Positions 32,613-45,340 of a DNA stretch of 64,000 nucleotides are shown piece by piece. The translations under genes were made by a program, and so were the position numbers. Within the stretch, counting starts at the first letter, position 1; every line of letters starts with the position of its first letter. Source of the DNA: Hyaloscypha bicolor E (lineage: Eukaryota; Ascomycota; Leotiomycetes; Helotiales; Hyaloscyphaceae); assembly GCF_002865645.1 (NCBI RefSeq), contig NW_020194537.1, forward strand, positions 131,671-195,670, given 5' to 3'. The notes beneath the pieces were generated by a model. It was not told the origin of the DNA. It did not search any database and was given only the letters and a program-made list of their open reading frames with translations.

Positions 32613-35600
32613 TTACGTATTGATGGTATCTCCTCCTCCATCCTCTTTACCCCTGAAAGCACTAAACAGCTCACAACGCGATATGACCTCTTCTGGGGTC
32701 CCAAAATCCAACACCCTCCCTTCATCCAGAACGAGAATCTTATCATACTTGACTGCCGTCTCCAGTCGATGCAAGACAGAAACCACGGATTTCCCCCTCA
32801 GCATCTCAACTGTTAAGTTGTGGATTTTCTTCTCGGTCGCTTCATCGACACTGTATCAGGGTCAGCACAGCAAGTCCACCACCCAAAGTGCGGGACAACA
32901 TACCTGCTTGTAGCCTCATCAATAACGACCACCCCACCTCCCACAGTCTCACTTTTCAACACCGCCCTCGCAAAACAATATAACTGCGCCTCGCCCGCTG
33001 AAAATTTCGCTGTCTCCGCACGGCCGTCTAATCCCCCTTCCTCAAGTACTTTCTCCCAAATCCCACACCTCTCCAACACGTAAATAATCTCGTTATCACT
33101 CACTCCGCCCCTGCTATCCAGCTCCTCGCGATTAGTCTTCGCAAGCGCGAAAACATCTTGCGGAACAGTGTTCAGCCGTAGGCGGAGAGTTGAGAGAGAA
33201 ATGTGCGAGATATCCACTCCGTCGATTAGGATGCTGCCAGAAGAAAGAGAGAGCATAGACAGCAGTGCAAGGACGAGCGAGGATTTGCCCGAGCCGGTAC
33301 GGCCGCAGACTGCGACTTTCTCGCCTGGTGAAATGGAGAGATTGATATCCTTCAGACAGAACATTGTTTCGCCCTCCCCCTCGTCAGAAGCGAGGTTGGA
33401 ATCATAGCTCGCCCACACATTCTTAAACTCAATGCCTCCGCGAGACGGCCAGTCATGGACACATCTTCCGGAATGGCTGGTTCCTTCTCCCTCGGTGTGG
33501 TCTTGACAAAAGACGAGATCCTCGCTATAGCGCCGAGAGAAGTCTCAAGCGATGTCCAACTGACGATAAACTGCGTTAATGTTTCTCCCAGTGTGGTCGC
33601 GTTCAGGAATGCAACGCCTATTGCGGCGGGCTTGACTTTCCTCTCGATACTGATCGCGACACCGAGGACGAGGATTGTAATCCCTGCGACGATGAGGTTG
33701 AGAACTAGTTGTAGCCAGCTCTGCACGGAGGGTAGGAGATAGAATGGCTCCTGCGATCTATCCAGAAGATCCAGAAACTCTGCATTTAACTTCTCGCCCC
33801 AGTTAAATGCCCGGATAGTAGTGAGTCCCGAGTAGGTTTCCAGGAACTTGGTGTGTAGCGCTGCTTTGGACTCTAAGTCTAGATGTCGGAGCTGTTTCGA
33901 GGTGCGGAGGTAGAAGTTCTGGATGAGTAAGAGTACAAGGAATAGTGGAGGGAGCACCGCGAGCAAATAGATGACTGATATTGTTATGAGGATGATTTTC
34001 ATGAGTGCGGTGAAGAGGCTGCTATTGGTGTTCAGAATGGAGAGCGGCAGTTGCGTGTCAATGAGCATGAGGTCTTGGTTGAAGCGGTTGAGCAGGGAGC
34101 CGAGGGAGAGTATGGGAAGTAGTTGTAGGAGGGCATAAACCTCTATCCAGTAGTTCAAGCTTCGAGAACCTGGACCGTAAGAAGTTTCCGACCACCATTG
34201 TACCCAGAGGTCTGTATTGTAAGTCAGCATATACTTTCTGTAAGGAATACATCAATAACTACCAGGAAATTTCAGAGTGAAGGCAAACAGTACCCCGCCT
34301 GCGAGGAAGAGACCGCTGTGCAAGGATCCTACGGATTTGAAGTAAGTTTTGTATACCGTTCTGTCTTGAATTAATAATTTCGTGCGGTTGGTCTCTGAAT
34401 CGGAAGCTTTTTTCACGGTGACGGTCTCGAGAACCTTTTCTTTCGATTCTGGCAAAGCCTTTAGCACGGAAGAGATTTCCATCAAGTCAAGCAGATTTGA
34501 TCTCTGGTGTGGAAGTTCAGTCAAGCTACCTTCCGCATCCACCTCCAACACACGGTCTGCGGAGCCTTTAAATTGTTCTAAGACCACAGTCAGAGGCCTA
34601 TCCAGATATAAGGACTTGGTTGAATACATACCATCATGAGTCGTATAAATCACCGTCGTGCCTAGACGTCTCAACAAACCTCCTGATCCAAACAAACGCA
34701 CCGAAATAAGATTTCGAGTCGTCTTGTCCAGGGCACTGAACGGGTCATCAAGCAACAGTATTGGTTTTCTAGAGTAGATCGCGCGAGCAAGGGCCTGCTG
34801 CCTGTTAGACCGATGGCTCCGGGGAAGAAGGAGAGTTGCAACTCACAAGCCGCTGCTTCTGTCCACCACTCAATATCATACCACCCGTCCCAATACTCCC
34901 CTCAGCGTACTCCTTCAATCCCTTCACATCTTCAAGCGCACAGGCCCATGTCACCGACTTCAGCCAAGCAACATCACACTCAGCACTTCTCAACACCGTC
35001 TTGATTCCGCTGAGATTCTCAAGCCACGGTGTTTGGGCGCAGTACGAAGATTGCGGCATAAAGTGACGGGATTACAGGGCATTTGTACCGCAAGTCCACT
35101 TTCAGGCCACTTTCTACTACACTCACCCACTAAAGTCCCCTATATTTCCAGGCTACTCTCCTATAAGCACGCTATAAACTATAAACAAGGGGTACCACAC
35201 CTTTAGAAGGCATATCCCCTGTACTTACAGGGGCAGACTCGCTAAAGGGTCCTATAATAGCTCTCTCACAGCGCCCCAGCGCTACGGTTGCTCCGCCAGC
35301 AACACCATAACCCTTGAAGATTTTCCACCACCTTGGAAATGTCTCACAGCCCTTGTTTTAGGGGTTCAGGCCTAGAGTTACAAGGCTTATAGCAGGCGCA
35401 GTACCTTAAGCCACACCCTGGAGTCCGCTAACACCCCTATGCGAGCGTAAATGCCCTGTAATCCCGTCACTTTATGCCGCAATCTTCGTAGCTTATCTCT
35501 GCGGTGGAGATCGTTGTGCTTCCTTCAGGTTGTACCGCTTCACCGAGTATTGCGTTCAAAAAGAGAGATTTCCCACTGCCCACCTGGCCGGTGACCGCGA

Positions 35601-37770
35601 TGTGCTCTCCGCGATGAATTGATAAGCTCACGTTCTTGAGGACGGGTCGGCTGGTTGTGGTCCATGAGTAGGAGGCGCCTATGATAGATATCATCGCTTT
35701 CCCTCCCTCACATCGACTTCCTCCTCCGGCCTTTTCATCATCTGATCCATTTGATGGCGACTGCCGAGTACTGGGCTGTACTTCTCTGAAGTCAGGCCGC
35801 TCCTCGATATCAAGGTACTTCTGTATACGCTCTAAACACCCCATCGCTGCTCCCATACCAGGTATCATTTGAAATAGGTATATCAAAGGGGTAGCAAGCA
35901 GCGAAATCAAAATCAAACTCGTAAAGAGTCTCGAAATATCGAATTCCGAGCCACCACGCTTCGAAACGGCAATAAAAGTACCGAAAACCAAGACCGGTGA
36001 CAAGATCAACGTAATATATGCTTCAAATCACCCTAAAATTAGCCCTATTATGCCTGAAAATGAACTGGAGGGGAGAGGGGACGAACAGAGGACGACTCTC
36101 TGTACAAGCAGATTCCGGAATGGTCTCGCGGCTTTGATCTCCATGTATCTCAGCGACTGGATAAGTGCTCGTATCCTCTCATCAGCACCAAGCATCTTGA
36201 CTGCTTTGAATGAGGACAGCATTTGGGAGGTGGGTTTGATACGTGTTTGCATGGCGGCAAACCAGGCCTGCTGTCTAGGCCCGGCCATTTTGGAGAGCTT
36301 CAACGTTAGGCCTGTACAGACTATTTCCTCGCCTATTAGTCAGGTTGCCATGTTGGGGTAGGGTAAGGAGAAGGCACCAAGAACTAAAGCGATCATAGAT
36401 AAACTGGCAAGTCCGACTTGTCGTTCCAAAAGCCATGTAGCGAGTGCGGTTTCGATAAGACTGGCTCACACTTCGTTCAAATGTTTCAGACTCCCCACGA
36501 CACCTTCCACATCAGCGATCATAAGTGTCATGGCTCTAGACTCGGAGTCTGCATCGGTGCTTAACTTGAGGGTTTTAGAGAAGATGGATGAGATGAGGAC
36601 GCCCCGCATCATGGTCGTTAGTCGATTTGTCTGCTGCCAGTACCAGCCGCTCAATACCTAAGTATTGTCAGCTAGAATATTCACTTCAGGGAGAGCTATG
36701 ACGCACGGCGATTCCAACATAAACCAGAAAACAGGCGCCAAGTAGCCCGTAACCATCGTTCTTCGGCCTCGCTGTTGAGTTCTGGAGATAGTCAAGTATA
36801 CTAGAGACCAAAAATGGCTGCGCGAATGTGAATCCCGTCAACAGAAGTCTCGGGAGGACTGGCCGCGCGGCGCTCCAGCCAAGAGATTTCATAGCAGCGA
36901 GAAGTAACTTATACTTAGGAGCAAGATCTCCCAACACCCTTTATTAGCCAATACCCATTTCCAAATCATGGGAGCTTACCATAGTGCGTATAGTTAACAC
37001 CCTCGAACAGCTTCGCCAACCTCGCGGAAGACAACGCGCTATCAACAGGACTGAGATCCGGCGGCGTAAGAAAGTTCGAAGACCCTTTCACCAAAAGCGG
37101 ATTAAGCCAAAGAAACAACGACCGGCTCAGGAAACTGGCAAGTTCTTCACCTGCTACCTCACTGTCCGCTTTGTCCAGGTACCTTCTTTTGCTCCAGCTT
37201 TCTAAGACGAGCAGTACTAGTTTTGCTACGAATGCAGCCACGAAGGTTAAGCAGAGAGCGGTTAATTCTCCAATTTGCCATAAAGTGCGGATTCGGACGG
37301 TGTCGAGAAGAATGGTTGTAAAGAGGTAGAAAGATAGCAGGAATGATGAAGCAGATGATTTCGTGTGCTCAAGAACCGAGGCTATGCAGAGCAGGATTGA
37401 CGCAAGAAATGCGAGCGTAGCTGATGGTATTGAAGCCTTGGTTTTGGCTAGGCCAACCGTACAGTACTCCACGAGAACGCAGAATTGAAGTGAGGCGTAG
37501 AGAGCTGAGGTCACCTCCACGTGGATCAGTTTTTGTTGTCTTGATGTCAGAAGAGAGACTGACTAGTTTGAGCTTGTACAGATTACCTCCTTGAACTCTT
37601 GAAGGCCGTTTCCAAAGAACGGAAAGTCGAAGTATAACTATCAATAGAAAAAGTGCCGAAGGAGCGATGGAGAAGATGGTCTCCTCGAACAACAATGTAA
37701 AGTCAAATGTTCTGCGGCATTGAGGAACACTCGGCCCAAAGGCCCGATCGATAGCAATTGAACAATTCAT
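32613..37770 (-). pseudogene. ABC-C (MRP-type) transporter pseudogene
   Basis: The remains cover a full ABC-C protein: N-terminal membrane helices, TMD1, NBD1 (Walker A GQVGSGKS, signature LSGGQKQR, Walker B ILLLDDPFSALD), TMD2, and NBD2 (GRTGSGKSS, a diverged FSAGEAQL signature, VVVIDEATS). Many introns are still recognisable. Breaks are a 444-bp inserted MITE at 35045-35488 inside NBD1, in-frame TGA codons at 36466-36468 (where the family usually has Trp) and 36340-36342, and a one-base frame change near 33450 before NBD2. Long stretches still read well, so decay is recent. The family exports drugs, toxins and conjugates. Position next to three oxidative genes suggests it once served them. 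Confidence 0.85.
35045..35488. mobile_element. 444-bp MITE with perfect 40-bp TIRs, TA target duplication
   Basis: Left arm 35045-35084 and right arm 35449-35488 are exact inverted copies over 40 bases (outer end CGAAGATTGCGGCATAAAGT). TA flanks both ends (35043-35044 and 35489-35490). Inside there is no coding frame. TA duplication is typical of the Tc1/mariner/Fot1 superfamily, so it is a non-autonomous element. Taking out the element and one TA restores an open frame across the site (ISY then CAQTPW), which fixes the boundaries. Perfect arms suggest a recent insertion. Confidence 0.93.
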
Positions 37771-38552
37771 TCTTCGAGGATATGAAGTTCAATGCTGAAT
37801 TCCATACACTACAATTGAGAGAGCAAAGGGATTTGGAGGTGAAAGGAGCAACACGAGGGAGATTGGGTTATGTTGATGCCAAGAGGATATCAGGCATCAA
37901 TGTTTTGATACAGTCCAGATGAGGAAGGTCGCAACAAGAACTGCTATGACAGGGGTCTTATCTGTCTTGAAGGCAATCATTTATGCTGAATTGCGATCGC
38001 AATGAGCCTCACATTACAGCTAGGCAGAAGAATTCGCGACTGTTTGTGTGGACGCGCCGTAGCTTTGAGAGCAAAAGGAGGTAACAGGATAACGATATGC
38101 GAGCACCTCTCGGGCCTGAGATGAACCCCTGAAGCCCCCAAACTTCTACGCTAACCAATGCCTGGAGCCCTTGCAACCGTGTCACCCATCGGTCGCTTCC
38201 TCCACATCGAAGCTCCCCACTCCTCAATATTGAACGTGAAGAAAGCACAAAATAAGAATCTATAGCTATTCCTGTCCCCAGATATCATCATTTATATTAT
38301 TAACTGTACGCTTCCATCCTGGAGTGTACCGCTTGGTACGAGACTCTAATGATTCTGGTGATTGGCAGAATAGGCGGCAACCGCACTTTGCAAAAACTCA
38401 TGACCTGCAAACACCTCCACACTCATGAAGGCTCACCCACGGTCAAGGAGATTCTCGGATTCTACACTCTGCTCACTGAGCTGGAATCGTGGAACCCAAC
38501 TTACGCTTCTTGTGGTGTACGAGCTCCTAATATATTATATCTATGAGTATCT
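37771..38552. other. Intergenic stretch, ABC pseudogene to HET pseudogene
   Basis: About 780 bases with no recognisable gene. It would contain the former promoters of both neighbouring broken genes. Confidence 0.35.
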
Positions 38553-39460
38553 ATGCGGCTTTTAGAACTTGATGCTCATGGCGACTTCGGCCTGACCAAG
38601 GACCACAGCGACGGCGTCCCTCCCTATGCGGTGCTTTCACACACTTGGGGAGTAGGTCACCTTTAGAGACCTGATAGGCGGCACCGGCAAGAGCAAGCCT
38701 GGAGAAGATCCGATTTTGCGGGGAGCAGGCGAGACGCGATAGCATGCAATACTTCTGGGATGACAAGCGTTGCATCGACAAATCGAACAGCACCGAACTT
38801 GCGGAGGCTATCGACTCTATGTTCACTGGTACCGAAAAGCTGAAAAGCGCACTGAGTATCTAGCGGACGTCCCGCCCAATGAGGATCCATCTACATCAAA
38901 ATCTTTCTCTGCAAGCAAATGGTTTACGTGGGGCTGGACTCTCCAGGAGCTCACTGGGCCATCAGAAGTAGTTTTCTTTGCCAACGGCTGGACGAGAATC
39001 GGCACCAAGCATGGTCTATCATCCATCATATCCAGAATCACCGGCATGCCTGCGAGGTTCCTGCTAGGAGATGTCCTGAGACAGGCTAGTGTCGCGCAGC
39101 GATGTCCTGGGCGGCAAAGAGACAGACAAACAACCAAGGTGGAAGATATTGCGTATTGCCTACTGGGAATTTTTGACATCCGGAAGCCGTTGATATACGG
39201 AGAACGCGAAAAGGCTTTTAGGTGGCTCCAGGAGGAGATTAAAAGTATCGGACGACCAGAGTATCTTTGCTTGGATGCTTCTCACGATTCCGGACGTTGA
39301 TTCAGTTTGTGACGAGAGCGGATTACTCGCAGATTCCCCGGCATCATTCAGAAACTCCGGCAATATCATACAACCCAGTGCTTCTGAGGCTGCTAGACGT
39401 AGATCTATTGAATTCACATATGGCTTACTGCCTCTAAACGTTAGTGCGTACCATGTGAAC
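38553..39460 (+). pseudogene. HET-domain (heterokaryon incompatibility) pseudogene
   Basis: Pieces of the HET domain appear in order but in changing frames: MRLLELDAHGDF and PPYAVLSHTWG, then VTFRDL, CIDKSNSTELAEAIDSMF, HWYRKAEKRTEYLADVPP, SKWFTWGWTLQEL, VVFFANGW, KVEDIAYCLLGIFDI and YGEREKAFRWLQEEI. At least four one-base frame changes are needed (near 38650, 38825, 39097-39120 and 39262). After the first block the original frame stops at 38657-38659. HET proteins trigger cell death when unlike strains fuse. This copy cannot make a full domain. There is no clear downstream effector or repeat domain. Confidence 0.82.
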
Positions 39461-39844
39461 ATACTCACCTCTGAACTCAGCTCCCATATGCTCAGTTGCT
39501 CAGGTCGTGCCCAAGTCGTGCTCAGGAATTCTCAGAAACGCTCAGAAACGAGCCGCTGCTTAAGTCCAGAGACTAGATCTGAAGAGAAATGGAGCCTGCT
39601 GTCATTATTCTTTGAGCTCAGGTCTATGTTCCTCTAGACGATTTGCCAAAATGATCACCCTCCAACCTCTGGGCTACGAAAACTCGCGATATATCATATA
39701 CATGACCAGGATTCGAAAATGGGAGCAGGGGATGCGAAAATATACATTTCATGTCAAACTAAAAAGTATCAACTTGAGACGATTCGATAAAAGAGGATAT
39801 ATGACAGAAGATACCGATCAAGAAACCAGACCCAAACCGTCACT

Positions 39845-42064
39845 TTACTTTTTACAACACGCCTCGCCACCAGTAACAACCAGCTTCGACATCTTATCCG
39901 CAGCATCCAACACCTTCTCCTTACTCGCAACTTGGCTCGGCGTACTGCAATAGCTAGGCGGTACATCAAGCGCTGGATTCCGTGCGAAGAAATTCCTTGG
40001 TCGCAGCAACAATGTCATAGGTTCTGCAGGCATGACAGGGAAGTCCTCAGGGGCAGGGAAATGCGTGATGCCGAAGGTGTGCCAGAGGACGATGTCGGTA
40101 TTGTCGATTGAGGCATCGCCGTTCGCGATCCATTCGGGGATACCTCGAGAGGGTTCGCCTGAGGTTTGGGGGACGTGCCGGCCGGCGGGGAGTATTTGGT
40201 CGTCGTCGTCTGTGAGGTGTTAGGGGTGAGTGTGGAGGGGAGAAGAGTGAAGTGTGAACTTACATTGTGTGACATGGACAGCGTGACGGGCGAAACCTGC
40301 ACGCTTCCAAACCAAAGAACCTTCCTTGGGAAGAAGTTTGGGGACTTCTCTACTCACGAGCTTGTAGCTGACAGGCTTGTGGCTGTGTGGATTTAGTTTG
40401 TTGGGGTTGCACATATCCCAAGTTCGCGAAGTAACTCCATCATAATCACTGACTGCCTCCTTAACAGTCGAATACTTGGTCCTCTTGGCATAGAAGGCAT
40501 TTCCATAAAAGTTCTCCTTACTACCTACCTCGCCTGCACCCTGGGAAGCGTCGACTTGGAAGACCGTGTTGTTTGGGCCATCGATGTTAGGATCGATCCG
40601 CAAACAGAAGAGATGTTGATGGTTGTGAGCATTAACTCCTGGATAGACTTCTGTTCCCCATCCTTTGGTATCCTCACCCGGATTCATGGCGTATGTGTTT
40701 AGGATACCTGTGAGCTTGATCTCGAGTTGAACAGTGCCGTCTTGGTGGAAGATCCAGTAAACGCAGTATTCGTAGTTCGCAGCCGTGAAAATGTGCGAGA
40801 TGATGAGTTTCCGGCCTCTGGTGACGATGACCGAATCGTCACGGAAATCTGTATGTTTGAATAAAATGCCTGCATCCTCTTCATGGATGCAAATGGCATT
40901 CTTGATTGTGGTGCTTTCTCCAGCACGGTTGACGAATGCTGCGTCCATATAATGAATGGCCCCCTTGCAATCACAGCCAAGGGAGAGACTATTGGTCATG
41001 TATCCTCCACCATACTCTCCAAGGTCGAAAGCATGCTTCCGTTGGTGAGGATGTTCCGGGTTTCCGTAAGGCACCACCATCTCCGCCAACGAAAGTCTGT
41101 AGAAAATAGGCCGAACAGTTCCCTTGTCATTGTATGTGATATTGTTGAGCACAATTCCCTCCTTGTAGTTGAATCCAACATGGACTTTCCAGTTCTGCCA
41201 GTCAATCACTCGTCCTTCCACCTTAAATGAGACACCCTCTGGTTGTGTGATATTGATGGGCTTGATATCTTTCCTATATCCTCCCTCTACCTCGATACTG
41301 GCAGCATGATAATTGTTGGGCTTCGCCTTGCTGACTGGTCTGCGGATCTCGGGAATGTCGATGTGAATGATCTCTTGCTTGTCAGCGTCGAAGATGGGGC
41401 AGAAGTCGAGGGGAAACGAGTATTGGCTGTCATCAACGTGTGGTCGGTAGTACATAAGTGCTTGCTGCAATCGAATATCGCTGCCGAATCTGTGGTCGTA
41501 TCCAATTGTCCAAGCTCGGAAAGTCAGAAGTGTTTTCAAAGGGGGTTGGTCTTGGACTCACGATCGCAGTAAACCTTGTGCATGTCCGACGCTGGTATCC
41601 CGCTCAACACGCATTGCTCAATGACCTTGGGGTCTTTCCGGCAGACGTGCTCTACGATCTGGAGGTCTTCCATAGTGATCTGCTAAAAGTCAGCGAAAAA
41701 TCCACCCCGTTGTTCCCATAATACTCACCAGCGGTTGAACACCCTCAAGCTTCTCCCACTTGGTGATTTTCCCCGCCTCCAAGTCCACCAAGCCATCAAA
41801 CACTGCTCCTCCCGGCGCAAGAGCGACGACATCTGCCACTCTTGTCGGCCTCGGCGAAGATGTTGAATTCTCGAGCCATCTCAGCATCTCCTGCTTCTTC
41901 GGTTCCCGGAGCGTGACAGCATTGTAGAAGAGCTTCCCGTGCGCGCTGCGGATGATCGAAACTACCTTCTCGATCTCGGCATTGGAGAGGGGATCGAATG
42001 GGTGAGGAGGAGGGCCTGTGCCAGCGACGTGCTGGGCAACTGACTTGAGTCTTTCGAGGGCCAT
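39845..42064 (-). CDS. Copper amine oxidase (primary amine oxidase)
   Basis: Four exons, ATG at 42064, introns near 41680-41728, 41515-41562 and 40213-40265, stop at 39845, give about 680 residues. The TPQ cofactor motif ANYEY (the Tyr is self-oxidised) lies in HIFTAANYEYCVYW. Copper ligands are HNHQHLF and the C-terminal WHTFGITHFP. The N-terminal CuAO N2/N3-like domains begin with HPFDPLSNAEIEKVV. All key residues are present. The enzyme turns primary amines into aldehydes, ammonia and hydrogen peroxide, allowing amines to serve as nitrogen source. No signal peptide and no clear peroxisomal tag (ends CCKK) are seen. Gene order around it shows no linked amine transporter. Confidence 0.92.
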
Positions 42065-42763
42065 TTCGTGCTGATTTACCTTCGCAGCTGTATGTTATGC
42101 TCGGTAGGTACGAAAACACTGTGTTAGCAAGCAAAAGGTATAGCAAACAAAGAAAGCAGATCTGGGAAGATCAGACAATGATATAGAAGAGATTCGGGAC
42201 TTGGTGTATCAATCGGGTCAAAGGACCAACGGAAGAGATAAAAGGTAATTCAATTATCTGAAGCTGGGTGAGGATTGACTGGCCAGGCCAGCAACCCTTC
42301 CGTATGCACGATAGCTTCGACATACCGCCGCTGCTCTGCCTAGTCGAAGCTGTCAAGCTTCGATAATTGTGGGCTGTTGGTTGGACAAGGCGCTGATAAG
42401 CAGCACGTCGCCGGGTTCCTTGCCCCGATGCGGTTTAGTAGAAAGGTGGGGTTGGGATGGCGGCAACGTCTGTCCCTCCTTGTCCAAGTTGAGTATTTGT
42501 ATCCCTTTGGAAACAGAAGGTATGTGGTGAAGGGAATGTTGCATTAATTAGAGGTGGAGTTTCCACAAGAGAAACAATGGAAGGATAACTTGTCGGGTCA
42601 ATATCGACCTCGTCACGTGATCGATGTTTTGGCTGCACTAAAGGTTTCCCCCGAACCCCTGAATGGCTTTGAAACTCGACATAGCCTCGTTCTGGCATTG
42701 TGCTCGTGGTTCATTGATTCATGTATACAGTCCAAGCTTTTCCTTCTCTGTCCAGAACTCCGT
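42065..42763. other. Intergenic stretch upstream of amine oxidase
   Basis: About 700 bases upstream of the amine oxidase and downstream of the esterase. No gene was recognised. It is likely the amine oxidase promoter. Confidence 0.35.
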
Positions 42764-43877
42764 CTAACAGACATTTGGCCCTGCAGCCAATTGAAGTGCA
42801 ACCTGTTCTGCAAGGACGTCATGCATGGGATAAGTAGGATGCAGACTGTTGAGCCAGAAGTACTGATTAACAGGAATCGTGCAAGTAGCATTAAAATAAT
42901 CTTTAGTTGGAGTACCACTGCGGAAAGTTAGCCTAAATCCCAGAAGTATCCCTCGAGAATGTACTCACTTTGCGTATGCCGTACAATAACCAGTCACATT
43001 CTTATACAAGGCAGTCTGTGGATAACTCGCAGGGTTGTCCAGCACTTGGGTGAAGAACTTGAACGTATCGAGGGTGAAAATATTGACATCTGGGTTGGCT
43101 GTTTTCATACTCTGCGCCATCTTCATAAGAGCATTATTCCAGGCCACAATATCCATGTGCTCCGTTGCTTGATCCAAGCCTGAATTTGCCAACCCCAATG
43201 GAGATCGGTCAACTGGTGGGACATTCAGGAAAGCGAAATTGCGAGCTCCAGCTTGGTAGAGTTCGTCGACAAGGCCTCGATAGACAGCGAAGATTGCATT
43301 GTTCATCGCCGTGTTGTTCTTCCACCACGAATTCCCGACGTCATTGATTCCATCGAAGATAGCAAAAAGTGTGTCACTTGAGCTCCAGGTTGCCACTGGA
43401 TCCTGGGCAGCGTAGGCTGGAAACCATTCATTCTCGATTTGCTGAGCCACCGAAGATACAGTTGGCAGATATGGTGCCACAAGCGCTGAGTCGATGGTAG
43501 CTCCTCCATATGCGAGATTGTAGGTAAGAAGAGTAGAAGCGTTGTATTTGACCGTCAAATAGTCAACCCAATTCGGGCCATTGGCGGCCGTGTATCCTGG
43601 ATATGTTGGATTTCCGAACGGATTCGTTGGAGTTGGCTGGGTGAGGCTGACATTGAAGCCTGTTGTGGAATACGAATCTCCACTGTCGTCACATTAGCTT
43701 GTGATGAACTTGACAGAGTCAGGGACTATCAACTCACAAAATGAAAGCATGCTTAATCCCGCACCATCCCGGCCACGCAGAAGTAGCGCTGCAGATTGCC
43801 TCCTGGATTGGTGCGGCTCGAGCGCTAGACGAAATGGAAAGAGCAACCGCAATAAGTGGCAGGACAGAAGAAAGCAT
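42764..43877 (-). CDS. Secreted GDSL/SGNH esterase (CE16-like)
   Basis: Exons 43738-43877, 42969-43682 and 42764-42917 give 335 residues. A signal peptide (MLSSVLPLIAVALSISSSARA) precedes block I GDSYS (HAFIFGDSYSTTGF, split by intron 1), with the catalytic Ser. The block with Gly is NLAYGGATID, block III is FDGINDVG, and the Asp-His pair sits in the end block (NSLHPTYPMHDVLAEQV). Conserved Cys near both ends may form disulfides. The layout fits fungal carbohydrate acetylesterases of CAZy family CE16 acting on plant cell-wall oligosaccharides. The exact substrate is not shown by sequence. Confidence 0.85.
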
Positions 43878-45340
43878 GATAGCTGTGAGAAATGGCGACT
43901 ACCTGTTTCGAAGCGACGTGAATTGTAGAAATTCGAGCTCTCACACCAAATGACGCACGAAACAAAGAAAAGAACGATAAGAAACGACGGAGAAACCATT
44001 ATGATAAACAATCGGATGACACTAAACCTACATAAAAATGGGTTGTTTCTTGCCGGTACCTGGTGGGAAGATAGATTGAAAATGCTTCGCTCGTACTCAG
44101 GCATCCGGATGAATGGCCGATGATTCGAGCGGAAGGTGTGATTCCGTGGTAAACCATGGTTTTAGCTCTTGGGTATAACGTGCGGGGAAATCGATTACCC
44201 GCGAGTAGATGAGATCCTCCAATCGCGATTTCAATCTTGAGTAAATGTTGCGGAGAAGAGAGGCACGTTGACAGGAAGAGCGGTCGTGACGTTGTGAACG
44301 ACGGAGTGTCGGATCGTCTGAAGCGCGCGTCCTGTGCAAAATTGATGCTGGGCATACCGTATGTGTCCTGAATTGGAATACCGATCCAATTGAAATTGTC
44401 TGGGACATCATTGAAATGGAATCTGAATTGGGTGACCTTGTGAAGGAGGTGGCACGTGGCTGGAATTGAACACGGTTTCGGAAAGCAAAAACGTTCCTCC
44501 GGACGACCGACCAAGGTCATTCATCTGCTTCTCGACTCTTCTCCTTTCTTCATCATGATCACGACATGAACTTGGAGACCCCAGAAAAAACCGATTTCAT
44601 GTTATGATATGTGGTAAAGTCAATTACTGCCAATCCTGCCTTGAGAAGCCGTCTGTCTGAGTTTCCATTGAGTGGTCGAAACGCACCGCTCTCCGACTTT
44701 CTTTCCACAGATTTTCATTATACGTTCAAGAGACGATCAATTGACCGTCTAGAAGAGAAGCAGTCTTCTGAATAATCCTGCCAAATCATCTCTCCCTCCA
44801 CGACCCACTGCACTTCACAGCCTTTTACAAAACTACATGATGAAAGCTCATATCCCCCATAAGTTCCTTTACCTTACCCACGCCTGCCTCGTCTTCCCGT
44901 CTTTCATAGAAGCGTTCGCCCCTCAATGGCCCAAACTATAATTTCACCACAACAACGGCATAAAATGAAGCTTTTGAGTTTATATTCGTTATTAGCGACC
45001 TCAAAAAAGAGATCCTACAAGTTTTTAGAATTTTCTGAGAACTTTGAAAAAATTCTCAAATCTTTGTTGTTCCGACAGGGCACCAGTGGGCGGTTGAGGG
45101 CACGCGCCTCCGCTTAGTCGTGATCACCACAGGCATGCGGGGTAAGCGTATCCAGATTGAATAAACCTCCTCTCAAGGAAGCATCGATCCAAACTACTGC
45201 CAGTTTCCGTGGTCTGTGAGGACGCCTGTACATGCCAGATTCGGATATCAGACCTTGGAGGCTTAAAATTGTGGGGTAAGGAGCAGGACTGCGAAGAGAG
45301 AATTTACGGCAGCAGATCTTTATTTCTCACAGCCGCTAGT
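43878..45340. other. Intergenic stretch, no gene seen
   Basis: About 1.46 kb between divergent genes (esterase and BTB protein). Short frames on both strands (for example 43999-44520) lack domains. No RNA gene or repeat was recognised. Confidence 0.4.

Noticed and set aside
43999..44520. 173-codon minus-strand frame between esterase and BTB genes
   Set aside because: It contains mixed composition without motifs, and overlapping frames are equally open. No start context or splice evidence supports it.
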